Below, piece after piece: positions 38,101 to 51,805 of a stretch of DNA of 64,000 bases (positions are counted from its first letter, which is position 1; each line of letters opens with the position of its first letter). The DNA comes from Taeniopygia guttata. Taxonomy: Eukaryota; Chordata; Aves; Passeriformes; Estrildidae. The position numbers and the translations under genes were made by a program. The notes below the pieces were generated by a model. The model saw only the letters and a list, made by a program, of their open reading frames with translations, was not told the DNA's origin and did not search any database. The stretch covers positions 119,803,501-119,867,500 of the forward strand of contig NC_133026.1 in assembly GCF_048771995.1 (NCBI RefSeq), read 5' to 3'.

Positions 38101-39052
38101 GCATCCACATCAAAGGAATTGCACCCTGGATTTTTGGCTTTTTATTGATCCTATCAAGAATATTTACTATAAGAAAAAAATTTGTGCAAAGGTATTCAAA
38201 TGAGGCCTTCAAGGTGAAGACCATGATCACAATCTGAATATATGAGTGTATTTTTATAAGTGTAGGTTTAGAAAAGCTCTTGCAGCTTGAGAGATAATGC
38301 GTAGTAATGCATTTATTTACTTTGCTTGATATATTCAATTGACAAAACACTCTGACGGCTCTCACATATTGAGACATCAGTGCTTAGGTTTATGCAAAAC
38401 TTGGAAAGAAAATAAAAGAGCTTAAAGAACAGAATTTCTCTGGCTATTTTAAAGCAAATATCTATACAATTTCATGTCTGGTGTACTTTCTTCAGTAAAA
38501 AAGTTGATATCGATCACCAAGAAAATTGTCTTTTTGTATCTATGTCTTCTCAGAAGGCTTTGATCACTGCATGATATCATGAACCATTAATGTCACTGTG
38601 GCATGAGTTAAGGACAATGTTTATCTTGAGTTCAGTTGCTGTTACCAGCAAGTTCTGCAATTTCAACAGTGATCCCTAGTACAGTGCCACAAGGGTATAT
38701 TTGATGTCTTGACTTAATGGGTAGCTTCAATCGATGTTGTGCCATGTTTCACTAAACAACAAGTCATTCACTTGATGTACTGAATTTTATTACAGGCATA
38801 ACAGCCCAATAACCTCTTACAATCTGAAAATACAGCTTCCCTGGGCATCACCCCTTTCCTTTGGAAAGGAGCAAATATTCACACCAACTAGCAATACATA
38901 TAACCTATGAAATATTTGAAGCTCATCTTGTTTTGAAGGAAAATGAAAAATGTCCATATCTCTTTTTTTTGTTACCTCCTTCCTAAGAACTACACAAAAT
39001 ACCATGCTGTAGCTCTTTTTTTGATGGTATGGGTTTTCTTTTTCCTTAGCTG
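35196..39052. other. Long non-coding stretch, nothing recognised
   Basis: AT-rich sequence with frames of at most 135 codons (37796-38203, plus strand). That frame resembles no known protein and lacks promoter or splice context. No interspersed repeat recognised. Confidence 0.5.
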
Positions 39053-39129
39053 TGGGTTTGGTTTTTTTTTTTTTTTGGTTGGGGTTTTTTTTGGTTTTTT
39101 TTTTGGCTGATTTTTATTGTTGTTTTTGG
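39053..39129. repeat. T/G-rich low-complexity tract
   Basis: Alternating long T runs and GG pairs (GGTT, GGGG, T8, GG, T10). The minus-strand lysine/proline-rich open frame across it is purely a composition effect. Confidence 0.95.
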
Positions 39130-42100
39130 ATTTTTGATCCACAGAAGCTGATTTGAAGGCATGTACCAGTAATTCCAACCAATTCAGGATGTGACAAGAG
39201 TAACATAACAAGCACATTTGCATTTTGATCTACTTATGTCTTAGACTGAGACAGAATTGTGAATCTTATGGAGTGAATTCAAAAGGGATTTCTCCCACAA
39301 TTAGAAGAAAATGAGCCATGAGCATAGATGTACACCAAACCAGCCTCTGTAAATGCATCTGACTGCCTTCAGTCTGATTTCAGGACTTTAAAATGAAAGA
39401 GAGAAAATGTCTATAACTGTTCCCATGAAACTGCAACAAAATGGTTAACACCTTAAAGCTCAGTCTAAGCCTCCAACTGCAACAATGGCCAAGGCATTAA
39501 GACAAGAATTTAATGTCACAAGAACACCAAGAAGGGCACATATGCAGCAGGTTCTGCCTCAGGTAAAACAGCAATTCATTCTCCCATGCCAAATCAATCA
39601 AAAAAGCAAGATGATTCCGATAAATGCCTAATTCCTGTTAATATATATGAATGGGAGGAGATGCTTGCAGAGAATCAGTGGGAAAAATATGAATTTTGGT
39701 GATCATGAAGGATTATTTTTGTGACCTTTTTTTTTTTTTTTTTGCTTCAAAGAGAGGCTAATTTCCTCATAATTTTCAAGTGGTATGAAGGATGATGGTG
39801 GAAATGATTCATTACTGGCCTTGAACTCTCAGATGGTTTGAAAGTTGCCATCTTTATCAGTACCTGCCATTTCACAGAGTGCACCTATATTTGCATGTAA
39901 ATTGTACGTGTAAGGGCACAGTATTAATAGTGGAATTAATCAAATTATTCTGCTTTCAGACCAGAAGATTCATTCTGCAAATGGAACTCTCTGTAATTGA
40001 ATTTTGTTTTCTAATACTGTCTATCAATTCTTCAGCTGAGTCCAACAGTAGGGACCAAGATCTAGGTCTTAGAAGAAGTCCTAATGTCATAAGTGGTGCT
40101 AACATACCTCTTTCCTGAATACAAAAGGAATTTTAAACCTTTTATAGCAATTTAGGATGCATTCACTGAACACTTAGAAGAATCAAAGGCCTGATATGGT
40201 TCCTTCCTATGATATCCAAATATTTTATGTGTTGTAAACCATATAATGTGTCAGAAATTTATACTAATATATCGCAACTGCTTCCTATATCACAAAAACA
40301 TTCCAGAAAGTGTGTTTCAAGGGGGCAGTTTCTTCTAGTTTGATATTCACAAAAGTTTAATGTTTGTGTGTGTAGATAGCCAGTGAAATGTATTGAGCTC
40401 ATTTCCCCATTATGCCCAAGGAGTGAGGCACTGCCCATCTCTAGTAAAACCATGTGGGAGACAGCCAGCATGCATTTTAGGAGCTGAAGCTTCCATGCTT
40501 CCAGATTCTACCAAGTTAGAGTTGCTGAGGCATAGGAACATTTATGTGGATTATCAAAAGCTTCTGGACAGCTGTGACTCATCATGGTACACGCACGTTC
40601 TCTGTCCTTCAGCGGTGTGTCTAATGCATGTCACAGTGCCCTAGGAGCCAGCACAACAGCCTTCTCTCCCTGGAAGCTGTCCACAGATGGTAGCACAGCA
40701 TGAGGAATCTCAGAGCACAGACAATGGCTCAGGCCCCAACTAACAAATTTTCGCACTGATTTAATGTCACATTAAACCAATGCACTGGCACATTGGTACT
40801 GGTAATTAGATGTAATAAGGAAGCTTAAAAGAGTCATAATACACATAATCTAGGAGCAATCTGCAATCTGTATTCTGAAGTTCGTGCAGAATTTCTTATC
40901 TAATTATAGAAAAGCATAACACTTCTGTACATTGAAGTCCAGTAATGAGTCTAGGCCAACTCAAGAAGCCTAAAAAATTGAGCACACTAAAACAATATTT
41001 ACTACTGCAGTATAAGGATGATGCTTTTTTCTGTAGGGAGAGAAATGTATAAGTGCAACCATTAATCTTTAAAGATCTTATGAAAATATATACATCCTTA
41101 ATAATTGGATACTTCTAATGAACACCTGCTAATATAGCATATTCAAAAAAAGAAACTTCTTGATTTAATGCATCGTTATTCAGGTACTCAAAAGCTTAGA
41201 AAAACATTAATCATGATGACGAACTTAGTTCATTTACTAAGGTATTAATTTTTCTCCATTTATGTGTCCTTTGTCCTGCTTATACCGTTCTCACTTGTAG
41301 GCACCTTTCTTTCCCTGTCTTGGACACTGTCCTCTTAACATCCAAGTCACACATGTCTTGTAGCTCTCCATGCCAAATCCCTGCACATCAGACAAATTGG
41401 GTATGTAACTGCTCTACTAGAGACAGCTGGAGGCATTTCTGAGAGAAAAGCATGAGTGGAATTCAGCACATTTTTTACTTAGAGATAACACAGCAAACAG
41501 CAATTCTTTGAACCATTGAAGCCTAATTTCCTAAAGATCTGTATCTGAGTGTTAGTAGAAAACTAAACTTTAATATTCATGAGAAGTCTTTTCTGGATAT
41601 TTATAAGAGCTTCTCTAGGGTGAATTTTCTAGTATCTAATAGCTCACACCGTAGCTTTTTCCATAGTTAGAGATATTTTTTTTCACTACCTGATGAAAAC
41701 CACAAGATTTTCTTTTAAAATTGCATCCAGCTTCTGCCTTAGGGCCTTTCACTCACTAAAGGATCATTCTGCTAAAAGGAGCTAAATAGAATAATGCAGA
41801 CCTGCAGTACTCAGAGTGAGCCTGCTTAAAATATTCAGGTGGTGAAAACCATTAGACAATTTCAATAGTAATAAATGAAAAAGATATAGTAATTTCTGGG
41901 AATCATTCTCCTTGTAAAGAGGTTCAAATGTTGCTCCTAGCCATATTAAATAACAAGGATAACAAGGATATTAGAGGAGAAAAGTATTTTGTACTTACCA
42001 GCGGTCCAGTATTGTAGTTTTCAAAATATTTCTAATCCACTCATTTTCAACAAGTGTGTACTTTAAAATAACCTTTGGCTTAAAGAATTAGAAACAGATC

Positions 42101-42200
42101 TTATCGCTCTGCTTGTCAGTCTGCTTGGGCTTACTCTTTGTTTCACAGAAAGTCAATCTCTCACTAGAGAGAAGAAAGATATGAAAGTACTTTCCTATCT
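39130..42200. other. Non-coding stretch, nothing recognised
   Basis: AT-rich; T17 at 39727-39743. No exon or transposon recognised. Confidence 0.5.
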
Positions 42201-45200
42201 CAGAACTGTCAAAAAAATTCAGTTCTTCTTCAGTTTATAGAATGGAGGTTATGTCTTAAATGATGGTAGTTTTTATAGTCGTCCAGTTCTCTAAGTAAGA
42301 GCTTCATCAAGTGATAGAAATGTCTCACTGAAAATTTACACTGGGGCTCACTCTGAACACCTTGAGTTAATTGGGCAAGTTCATGACCTAACCGTTTCTT
42401 GCTTGGAGGCTCACAGGCATCCATCAGTCTGAAGATCATGTATATCCAGTTGGAAGTACACACAGAAAACCCCATTAATTGTAAGGCTCTCATGCTTGCC
42501 CACAAAACTAAAGATACAAGTCCAAAAGTTTGTTCTAATAGATATGCAAAATAGTCATGCTTTATGTAACACAGCTGATGTTAACACCTGATTTTAAGAA
42601 TAAAGGAGAGAGCTGAAACAGCCAGGAAATAAATATGTTGGGAAAGCAGAATAAAAAAGCTATATCCTCTACATGACTTGCTTCTGTCCCTCCACATCAC
42701 ATTCTCTGGGTGGATAAAGCCATCCTCCTTCTCCACAGCCATGGTCACCCTTTGCCTCAAACAAACACACAGACTTTAAGCCTTTTCTATTGTGAAGGAC
42801 TGAATTACTAGCACAGTTTTCATTTTGCAGGTCTTCAGTCCAGATCAAATGCAAATCTATGATTAACTTTATCACAGGACTTCTCTGCCTCATAATTAGC
42901 TTTGGCAGCAATAGTGTGGCATGTTTGGTGCTGTAATGAACCTGATCCTCACTCTCGTAACCAATGTACACAACAGCATAGAAGGTGTTATGGTGCAGGG
43001 GTCATGTTGCCATCCTGAGTCTGGTGGGCTTGAGAATGACCTATTGGGGGACTGAAATTATATCATGGGACCTCAGTGCCTTGCCATGATTCCAGAACAC
43101 CATGCAAACAGCAAATATGAATAGTGAACACTTAAAGCAAGAACTAAGCACCAGGCAAACAATTTATAAACCAGGATATTTATCTATGTAATTTGCAAGT
43201 AAATTCAATTAATAAACAAATTAATAATAATAACAACAGAAGTCTGTGAAAGCATGGGGCACAATTTCCTGTTACTTGTAGTCATCTCCATCCATGCAAA
43301 GTGAATGTAACATTTTTCAAATCAAATTTGGCAGTTTTCCTCACCTGCTTTGAAGTCACTGCAGGGATAAAATAAAGTATTCAGATACATTGGGAAATAG
43401 GATCCACTGGGCACTTCTGCCTGCTCAGCTTGGCATATGATAGTTCAGCCTGGCTTCCTGGGGAAAAACCTATGTCTTGGTCTTTCAGGTCCATTTTTTT
43501 TCCCCGCAATCTCTTTTCCATCACTTCTAAATCCATTAGCCCCTTTCAAAACATCTTACAAACTTTCACAACAAATAGTTACAAGAGAGGAAAAGAATCC
43601 ACATTAGTCTGTCTGCTGAGGCTGCAACACACCTTTTCTTCTACTTGATTAATTTAGTAGAAACACTGACCTTTAAATGCATAGAATTCAGAATCATCCA
43701 TAGCATATGTCACTACCAGCTAGAGACGCAGTGGATGGAGGATACTGAGTGTATCTGTGCAAGATAAGGAGTATTTCAGGACTGTGAAATAATAGAGCTT
43801 GTGTGAATAAACTTCAAGTAAATTGAAGGTAGCCAGAGATACAGGTCACTAAAACAGGAGTCATTTCAAAACCAATCTGTTTAACCTACAGTAAGAACAT
43901 GAAGTTTCATGACTTTGCTTCCAGCCCTAATCAACTTCCATATTTGAATCCCTATGTCAGTTTATATTCCTCAAAAACTGTGTGTTTCAGTTTTTGTATC
44001 TATACAGTAGATTACATTTTTCCACTGATTTGCAAAGGACATAATATGCAAATTAAGAATAAGATTTTTCTATTTTTGTTTGGTTCTTGTTTTGTTGTTT
44101 TTGTGGATTTTTGTGGGTTTTGGGTTTCTAATGGAAACAATGAGAAACTTGTTCTAGCCAAGTTAGGAAAATGTGAACGTGTAAATTTACACCTTCAAGA
44201 TGGGTTTTTTAAACATAATGCTGTTGCATTCATCCAACACTACAGGAGATTTAAAAATGGCTACAGTAGGTATAAAAAATGTCTAATGAAATATTTCAGA
44301 AGAGATTACGGTGTGTAACCCACCAATTGAGATTTTATATACTTAGGGGGAACCTGAGGACTTGACATGTCATTTTATAAAAGTCATATTTCCTTAACTT
44401 AAATAACACCCCATGGCAATAATCAAACCCCACAGAGCCAATATGCAGAATCGGAAGCAAAGCGTTCCTGTGTAATAAGGAAATGTGCATGACTCGAGAT
44501 ATTTCTTCAAAAAGTTGCTCACTTACTGGTTGATATTTCTGAAGCCAGTTATGAGCATAGAGGTCTTGAAATGCTCTAGTAAAGCCAGTGTGTTAGTATC
44601 AAGATGCTTATTTAAATTTCATTGCTTTGGTGAATTTCTGTCTTTTTACTGAGTTGAGCTTCAAACCAATTCCGTTCCCTGGCAGATGCTGTGGAACCAG
44701 AAACCTTGTTTCTCTTCAAGGACCACATCATCAAAGATCACCAAAGCTGTTCAGGAGCCTGGCTTCCCATGCCACAAGCAATCTGTTTTGCACCTCTCTA
44801 GAACCCCCTAAGCTAGTGCTGATCCCCACATCCTGGTCTATGTTCAGGTTTCCCTAAGGCAAGACCCTGGAAACCTGGGAACCATCCACCTAAACAGGGC
44901 TTTTCTCCAGTTTTTCAGCAGTGAAGTGGAAGCCAGTGAAAGCACCCACTCCTCAAGTTTCTGGGCTCATATACCTTAGGCTTGAAGGTGAAAAAACTTA
45001 TATGCACTCACTATGCAAGTGTTTCCCAGCAGGACTCACCGTCCACCACTGAATTAATCTGAAACTTCTCCAGGAAGTTGGAATTTTTTTTAGCTGGAAT
45101 GCTGCCATTCATCATTAAAAAAAGCAAGAATCCTCATGAGCAGAAAACGCTGTTTTTCACATGGCTGTAAGAAAAACTACAGTTCTTTCCCAAAAAGACT

Positions 45201-47537
45201 TTACAAATTGAAACCATTACCTGGCAACAACTTCATCATTGTTTGTCTTCAAGGAGGTTCCACTTGGGCTTAGTGTTCCATTTACACATCACAGCAGTAC
45301 TCTCTTCCAGACATTACAAAGGATAATATGGCTGTAGGGAATTCTTAGGGTGAATGCTAAAGAAAAAAAAAGCAACTAGGTTAACTTATTACTCTATCAG
45401 ATTTGTCTACATCCCATATGAAGAAAACAAAACCTAACCAAAGCAAAAAAAATCCCCAAGTTCATCTAATGCCTGAAAAACAATTGAAAGCAATTTGAGG
45501 GTTTTGTTAGCTTGCTGGTGTTTTGAGCTGCAAGCCAGGGGCAGAACACAGTTCTATGCCATGTGTTGTTCGCAGCTGGAAAAATATGGGCTTATTATTT
45601 GCACAGGGTTTTCTGGTGATATCAAGATATTTCATTAAAAGAGGAAATGTCCACAGGTTTTCTGTGTTCCAGTCCTGAGATTTAATCCCTGGGGAAAAAA
45701 TTGAAAATGAAAAATAATGATGTGAATGAGAGCTCCAAGGCCTAACATTTCACTTGTTAATACAGTATGTTTTTAAACAAATTCTCCACATGTAATTTAT
45801 CATATTTAACTGCAGTTCAAGTTTATCAGATGTGTTGACAACAGTTCCAGTCCAATCTCTTGGAAGCTTACTTCCCCCCTTCCATCCCAGTGTCAGCTGC
45901 CAATGGCAGCACTGGGCTGCCTGAGCACAGCTCAGGTACCTGCAGAACTGCCCTGCTCAGGAAAAGGCCCAAACTGCCTTTCAGGAAAATTCACCTCCCT
46001 GTAGATCCCCCAAGACCCTGTTAGAGACCAAGATATGGAGGAGGCTCTCTTCCCACATGCCTAGCCCTATCTCTCTGCTCAGACTATCTGTCCTCTCCTA
46101 CTCAGCTGCAGGGGAGTGCCCTTATAACTAGAAGCTTCATACCTCTCACAGCTTATCACAATCTCATCCTCCTTCCTCTGCAGTTGGCCATCTTCCCATT
46201 GCAAAATCCTCTGCTCCTACATGTTACATTCTTCCTTACTAATAAAGAGAGTATTTAGCTAGTTATTCTGAGCAGCTGTTGAACATCTCTTCTTCCAGTC
46301 CTTGCTGTTTTCCTTCAGCTTTGACCTGTGCAATAAATACCACCTGCTTATGTTTAAACTATTGTGACAGATGACTTTTAATTAATCCATCATTAAATCA
46401 TTTTTGACATAGAACAGAAATAATCCAAAACATAGAGTCTGAAAATTCTGACTCTCATTTCACCAGACTAGGGGAAGGCAGAAAAATTTCTGCCTGGTAC
46501 ATAAACCCCAAGCAGGTACTGCAAAACTTCAAAGGAGCTTGGAAAGGATGTCTTCCCTAACAGCCCTTCTGGGAATGGAGACCCCCACTCGTGGTGCTCT
46601 GCCTCCACAGGCATGGGGGAGAAGGTGTGTGCTGTAGCAATGAGGGACTGTGGAAGAGGCAGAGGAAGGAATGAAAGCCATCTTCTCACAGATGGTATTT
46701 AAGGAAACATTTTTTTCATTGCAGAGATCAAAGTTAGCAGGCAATATTGGATCACCTAAAGAAGCCTCATGCTAAATATAGCTTTGGCTATAAGCATCCC
46801 CTATATAATATAACCAGCAAGTGCCAGCTCTTCGTAGTGACAGGATTGGGTTTTATAAGACTGCTCAGTTGTATCAACTTGGACCAAACTACTGCTACTT
46901 CTAGAAATCAATAGCAGACCAAGTTTATATCTAGGATGCACTATCCCTGCAATTCATGAAAAAAAGCTTAATTATTTTTCAGGTTGTGATCTGGCATAGG
47001 GCCAAAATAAGGGATCTCAATTTAAAGGTCTGTGACTAACACCAGATAACGTTTTAATTGTCAGACAGACATTAACATTCAGCTCATGCTAATAAAAAAA
47101 TATAAAAATATGAAAATTACATTACCAAATATAGATTTTTTAAAAATAAAAATGCAAGCTGCAATAGCTTACTACAGGAGGCTGAAAAAAATTGACTTTG
47201 TGGAAATCATCACCATCTTATATTGCACAAAGGAGAGCCCTATATCCTAGAACCCAAATGTTGCAGTGTGGAGCTCCTGGAGCCACTCAGCAGGCATCCT
47301 GTTTGCTTGCCATAAAACCCAAATAGTAAATCTTGTCTATTTGACTTCTGCATATGAGAAAATGCCTGAATTTTAAATGTCAGTTTGTACAGCTCTAATT
47401 GTAACTCTAAAAATTCAGCTTCAATCATAATGATATGCCTCTGTTTAGTTCATGTTTCTGTTTGTGTTTTGTCATGTCTACAACTGATTGTAGCCTTGAC
47501 ACCAATTACTATTTTCTTGTGCAGATTTGTCCAGAAT
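42201..47537. other. Long non-coding stretch
   Basis: No gene confirmed. The minus-strand frame at 42230-42505 is discussed as a weak finding. A T/G-rich patch lies at about 44071-44128 and a short AAT-rich patch at 43203-43238. The pyrimidine-rich region 45860-46360, with AATAAA words near 46241 and 46331, might be an old LTR or 3' end, but no ends could be defined. Confidence 0.45.
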
Positions 47538-47677
47538 TAAAAAAAAAAAAAAGAAACAGCACAAAAAACAAACCAAACAACCAAACAAAACAAAACAAAA
47601 AAACACCAAAAAACACCCAAACCTCTCCCCCCCCAAAACAAAACAAAACAAAAACCCAAATCCAAAAAAAAAAAAAA
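47538..47677. repeat. A/C-rich low-complexity tract
   Basis: About 140 bp almost entirely of A and C: A runs, AAACC and AAAAC units and one C8 run, ending in A14. It creates misleading lysine/asparagine/proline frames on the plus strand and phenylalanine-rich frames on the minus strand. Confidence 0.97.
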
Positions 47678-50600
47678 TCCACCTAGAGAAGAAAGGAACA
47701 ATGAACAATTTTTATGAACAGACAAAAAACTTCCCTCAAACAAATCCAAGTTATGGCTTGTTAGACAATGGTATATTTCCCATGATCTGTCCTTCCTGGC
47801 TATGCTCTTGCTCATCTCTGTTGCTGATTTTGGGATACCCAGCTCTGTAAGTTTCCATTTAATGCACTAGAGAGGGAAAAGCTGCCACTATTGTCCCTGT
47901 GGCAGTATTGTCCCTGTCCACAAGGCAGCCTTTAAACATTAGTGAGACTGCTGTCCCACAGCACTCTATGAAAGAACTGAAAACACTTCCAGGAGCCCCT
48001 CTAGAAACCAAGAAAAAGTGTCTGAGCAATCTGTGGCAACAAGATTAGAAAACATTATTTGGAGCTAGAGAAATATGATAAAGGAAATCAAAACTTAAAT
48101 TAAAAAGGGGGGAAAAAAGCAATAAAAACCCCAGCTACCCAATAGGAAGCATGGAGAGCTATTCTAATAATCAGGAAGTTCCTAATCCAGATGAAACTTG
48201 GTCTGAACTGTGGTGGGTAATGCTACTGCCAGATGCTATTCCTAATGTGATTTATTTCAAGAGAATATTGGACTTGGCCAAGAAGCTGCCTTTGTTTGAC
48301 TTGTTTTTTCTGCAAGTCTTGAGTGATACAGAGGGCACGGGGATGGGGTTCACTCTTTTCCTAGAACTTATTTTTGCAATTTGTTAGACACACTGCTGGG
48401 AAATTAAGATACATTTGAAACCATCTGACATTATATTTTGGCATTGCAATAACTGAAATTCTTACATTCAGGAAAAGGATCATCCATTTATTTAGACAGG
48501 CTGACTTTGATGCTGATTACAGCAGTCCTCCTGTTGTTGGTTCTTAATGTAGTATCTGCTCCTACAAGTAAGGAATAGCCATTAAACCAGTCTTTAAGTA
48601 GATTATTCCCTTCTCCACAGAGAAGTGTCTCTGAGGCAGGGACTGAAAGCACTGTGTTGAGCTGAAATGGTGTCCTGGACTATAGACAGGGATTGGGAAG
48701 TCTTCAGAGCAAGTGGGTCAGGGCCAGCAGTCCTGGTTGTGCCTTCAAGGCCCTGACAAACTCTTTTTCCTTCAAAAGCAAGCAAATGAGGGATCACACG
48801 AGTTCACTGGTACAGTCAAGATGTTCAGCAGTGGAGAAGACAATAATTTCTAGCAAGATTTAGACTGTGAGTTTGAATGATCCTCCTGGTCATAGCAAGA
48901 CTTAGCGATACTTTTCCACATGGCTGCCTATCCTTCCTCTCACTGCTGGGAGGTATTTGGGAAGCAATGCCTCACAGAGACCTAGCAGGCTCATCTATGC
49001 AAATCGAGTGTTAAGTCAGAAGGAAGAGGCCCAGGATGTTTACAAGGATGGTCTTGATAGATGAAAGGTATTCTGAAGAACATTGCTGTAATGATGGGGA
49101 AAAATCTTGCAGCAGAAATATTGGTAGAAAAGAGATTTCTCTTTCTCTCAAGCTGTTTCTTTCTTCCCCTTATCTGACCAGCTGAGACTAAACTCCTCAA
49201 AAGGAAATCTTTCCCACATGGTCTGAAAGACACTGTTCATCAGCATGGCCAGACATTTTGTACTTTATTTCTGGTAACTAGAGAACCAACAAAGACTTCC
49301 CTTCAACATCCAAGCATGCTGGTAAGAGCAGAAGATGAGTGTTCATAAACATAAATGCCCCAAGCCTAGAAAAGGAGTGAGCCAAGAACTGCTAGCATTT
49401 GTTTATGAAGGAAAATTGAATTACAAAAATGCAGTGGTGTAAACATGAGTCTAGGCAGGATAATGTACCTCTATGTGCAAAAATAATTTCCCAGAACAAA
49501 ATTGCTTTTACTGTGGACTTACTAGCAAAATAAGGAGCTTTTTATTCCAGAAAACCTTCTCCTTCTTGAAAGCAGATCAGTTGCTTATTCTAGACAGTGT
49601 CTACACAGCATGCATACCACTCTAGCCAATGAACTGTAGGAACTCACCTCTGAACTGCACTTTCTGTCAGTTTTCCCAATAAGCAAGACTTATTAGTGTC
49701 TGGGGGTGTGTATATGAGAGGGAGATAAGACAGTCTTCCTTTATCAAAAATGAAAAATCAAGTAATATAATCTCAAGAAAACACAGTCTGCTTCAAAACC
49801 ACTCGCTGCATCATGAAAAGCAGTAGAGGAGAACTGGAGCTCCTCACAACCTATTATTTAATGAGAATCTTAAGGAATGAACTCCAGTTTCCTACGGCTC
49901 TGCCTCATGGGTTTTACTGAACTACAGTGGCTAAGAAGACAAATGCTTCAGTTAACTTTTCTCACTGATGTCACAGGTACATGCAGATTTTGAGGTATGT
50001 AACAGCACATGAACTCCTAACATCAGCTTTGCCATGCTCTAAGCACAAAGAGGTATGCAGTTAGCTTTTTTCTCTACCTGCATTCTTTTTCTTAAACTTG
50101 TTGTAGTTTAATTGTCTTTTGAGAGTTTTGCTCAGCTGAAACTGATTGGTGTATTCAAAAATTAGTGATGAGACACATGGACATGTGTACACAGAAGAAG
50201 TGGAACATATGAAATACATAGATACCAACATTTCAGCTGGGGAGTAGTTGAGGAGAGGAATGGGTTGCTATGGAGCTTTGTTTATCACATGTAAGATATG
50301 GAAGAGCATTTCCCTGACTGACCATAAGGGTAAGACTAGACTAAGCAGCACAGGCATGGATGCCTATGCAACGGATGTCCAAGTTTCAGACAAAGTACAT
50401 TCTGCTGGAGCTTTTCATAGAAAACTAGCCTTGAACTCATCACTGACTAGGACTACTGCTGTGGTTGCCATTCAGAAAACTTCTGCAGGTAGGCTGGGAG
50501 AAGGTGAGCAAACTTTTTAAAAAATCCTAAATTTATATATCACCAAGACAGTGGGCAAGGAACTACATAAATTAGCACAGTAAATGAGCATTCAAAGTTT

Positions 50601-50700
50601 AACCTAGTTTTTGGTGGGTTGTAATTAAAATCGTGTTGGCAAATACTGCCCAATCTCTTTCTTGGATAGCTTTGAAAAGAATTAGGAGGTCTTTGAATTA

Positions 50701-50701
<1 letters not shown>
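47678..50701. other. Non-coding stretch, nothing recognised
   Basis: AT-rich; a short ATTGTCCCTGT unit is duplicated near 47890-47920. No gene, RNA or transposon recognised. Confidence 0.5.

Positions 50702-50732
<31 letters not shown>
50702..50732. repeat. A31 homopolymer tract
   Basis: Thirty-one uninterrupted adenines, the longest homopolymer in the window, about 700 bp upstream of the CpG island. No matching direct repeat was found upstream by eye, so a retrocopy tail is not supported. Its assembled length may be unreliable. Confidence 0.95.
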
Positions 50733-50734
<2 letters not shown>

Positions 50735-51179
50735 AAGTTGATAAAAGTTTTATTGGAAAGCCTTCATCCCTTCATCCCAGCAGCAAAATGTGCAACAGTT
50801 AAGGCTGCATCTCAGAGCTATAGGATGAGATGAAGCCTGAGCAGCACAATGCAGAGGGCAAAGCTACAGATGAAGTGTTACGAAACCTGAGAAAGAGAGA
50901 AGAGCTTGAAAAGCAAAAAAGCTTTCTAATCTGATACCTGAAATATAGTGGGGCATTAATGAATGAGGGAAAGAGACTTCCTCCCATTATCAGGAATGAT
51001 GAAGGAAAAACAATAAAGAGCTATAAAATACTATGGGAAGCAGCAGGATGAGCTGAAGTCTTGATTGCAGCCTGCTACCTTGCCAAGACTTGATGACAAA
51101 AATGCATTAGTCCCTGCCCCATGAAGGGTCCTGGCTCTCCAGGCACTGTTATTCTGCTGCGGGTTCAGCCCTCGGCAGG

Positions 51180-51760
51180 CCCTCAACATGTCAATAGGAA
51201 GGCTGGGCCGGCCAGGTCATCGGCCAGGTACAGTCCTGTGCTGTGTGTGTGTGCCCGTGCCCTGCCCTGGCTTTTCCCGGGAAAGGAAAACTGGGAAGGG
51301 ATGCTGTGGATGCACTCTTGAGCAGGAGAAGGTGGCGTATGTCTGTGTGTATGGGAGGGGACAGTACATGGAAGTGCGTGTGTACCTGTGGTATGTTTGT
51401 GTTTATGTGCAAGCCTGCCCATTCCCTATCTGTGAGGACGGTGTGTGGGGAGCTCTGAGAGGTGCGCGCGTCCCATACGTAGGGAGGTTAACGTGGATTC
51501 ACCCGTGTGTGAGAGGGGAATCCCCTGCCCGGAGTGTGCGCTTAGCGTGGGCTGTGTGTGTGCGTGTGTGCACATCCCCTGCCCGGGGGTCAGTGTGGGC
51601 TGTGTGTGTACCTGCATGCGCAGGAGTGTGTGTCTGTGTGCGTGTGAGGGAGTGAGTGTGAGTGAGTGCGCGCACCCCGCCCGTGGCACTGGCGCGGTGT
51701 CTGTGCGCGGCTGCTGTCTGTGTGCGCGGGCGGGCATCCCCAGCCCGGGCAGGGTGGGGG
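51180..51760. repeat. GT/GC-rich degenerate minisatellite flank of the CpG island
   Basis: Words of GTGTGTGTGCG alternate with TCCCCTGCCCGG. The pair TCCCCTGCCCGG plus GTGGGCTGTGTGTGT is present at 51521-51561 and again at 51575-51609, a spacing of about 50 bp. Weaker CACCCCGCCCG and CATCCCCAGCCCGG echoes lie near 51673 and 51735. The large frames across it on both strands are cysteine/valine- or histidine/threonine-rich products of the repeat, not credible proteins. Confidence 0.75.
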
Positions 51761-51777
51761 GATGTCCCCCTTTGTCT

Positions 51778-51805
51778 GGGGGCAGGGGGAGGGGGCAGTG
51801 CCGGG
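51778..51805 (+). other. Canonical G-quadruplex motif
   Basis: Four guanine runs fit the G3+N1-7 rule: G5 (51778-51782), loop CA, G5, loop A, G5 (51791-51795), loop CAGTGCC, G3 (51803-51805). A G3/G6/G6 cluster follows at 51859-51875. It lies on the plus (presumed non-template) strand just ahead of the presumed first exon. Confidence 0.85.

Noticed and set aside
37796..38203. 135-codon plus-strand frame as a gene
   Set aside because: No recognisable domain, no promoter or splice context, and frames of this length are expected by chance in 64 kb of both strands.
43899..44318. 139-codon plus-strand frame with a hydrophobic Phe-rich middle
   Set aside because: The hydrophobic part is encoded by a T/G-rich low-complexity patch. 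No family resemblance and no gene context.
45860..46380. Possible second LTR or a gene 3' end with AATAAA words near 46241 and 46331
   Set aside because: No terminal TG...CA inverted repeat or target-site duplication could be placed, and the resemblance to the LTR at 24 kb is limited to a short AATAAATACC word.
47478..47850. Lys/Asn/Pro-rich and Phe-rich frames as proteins
   Set aside because: They are direct translations of the A/C-rich low-complexity tract on either strand.
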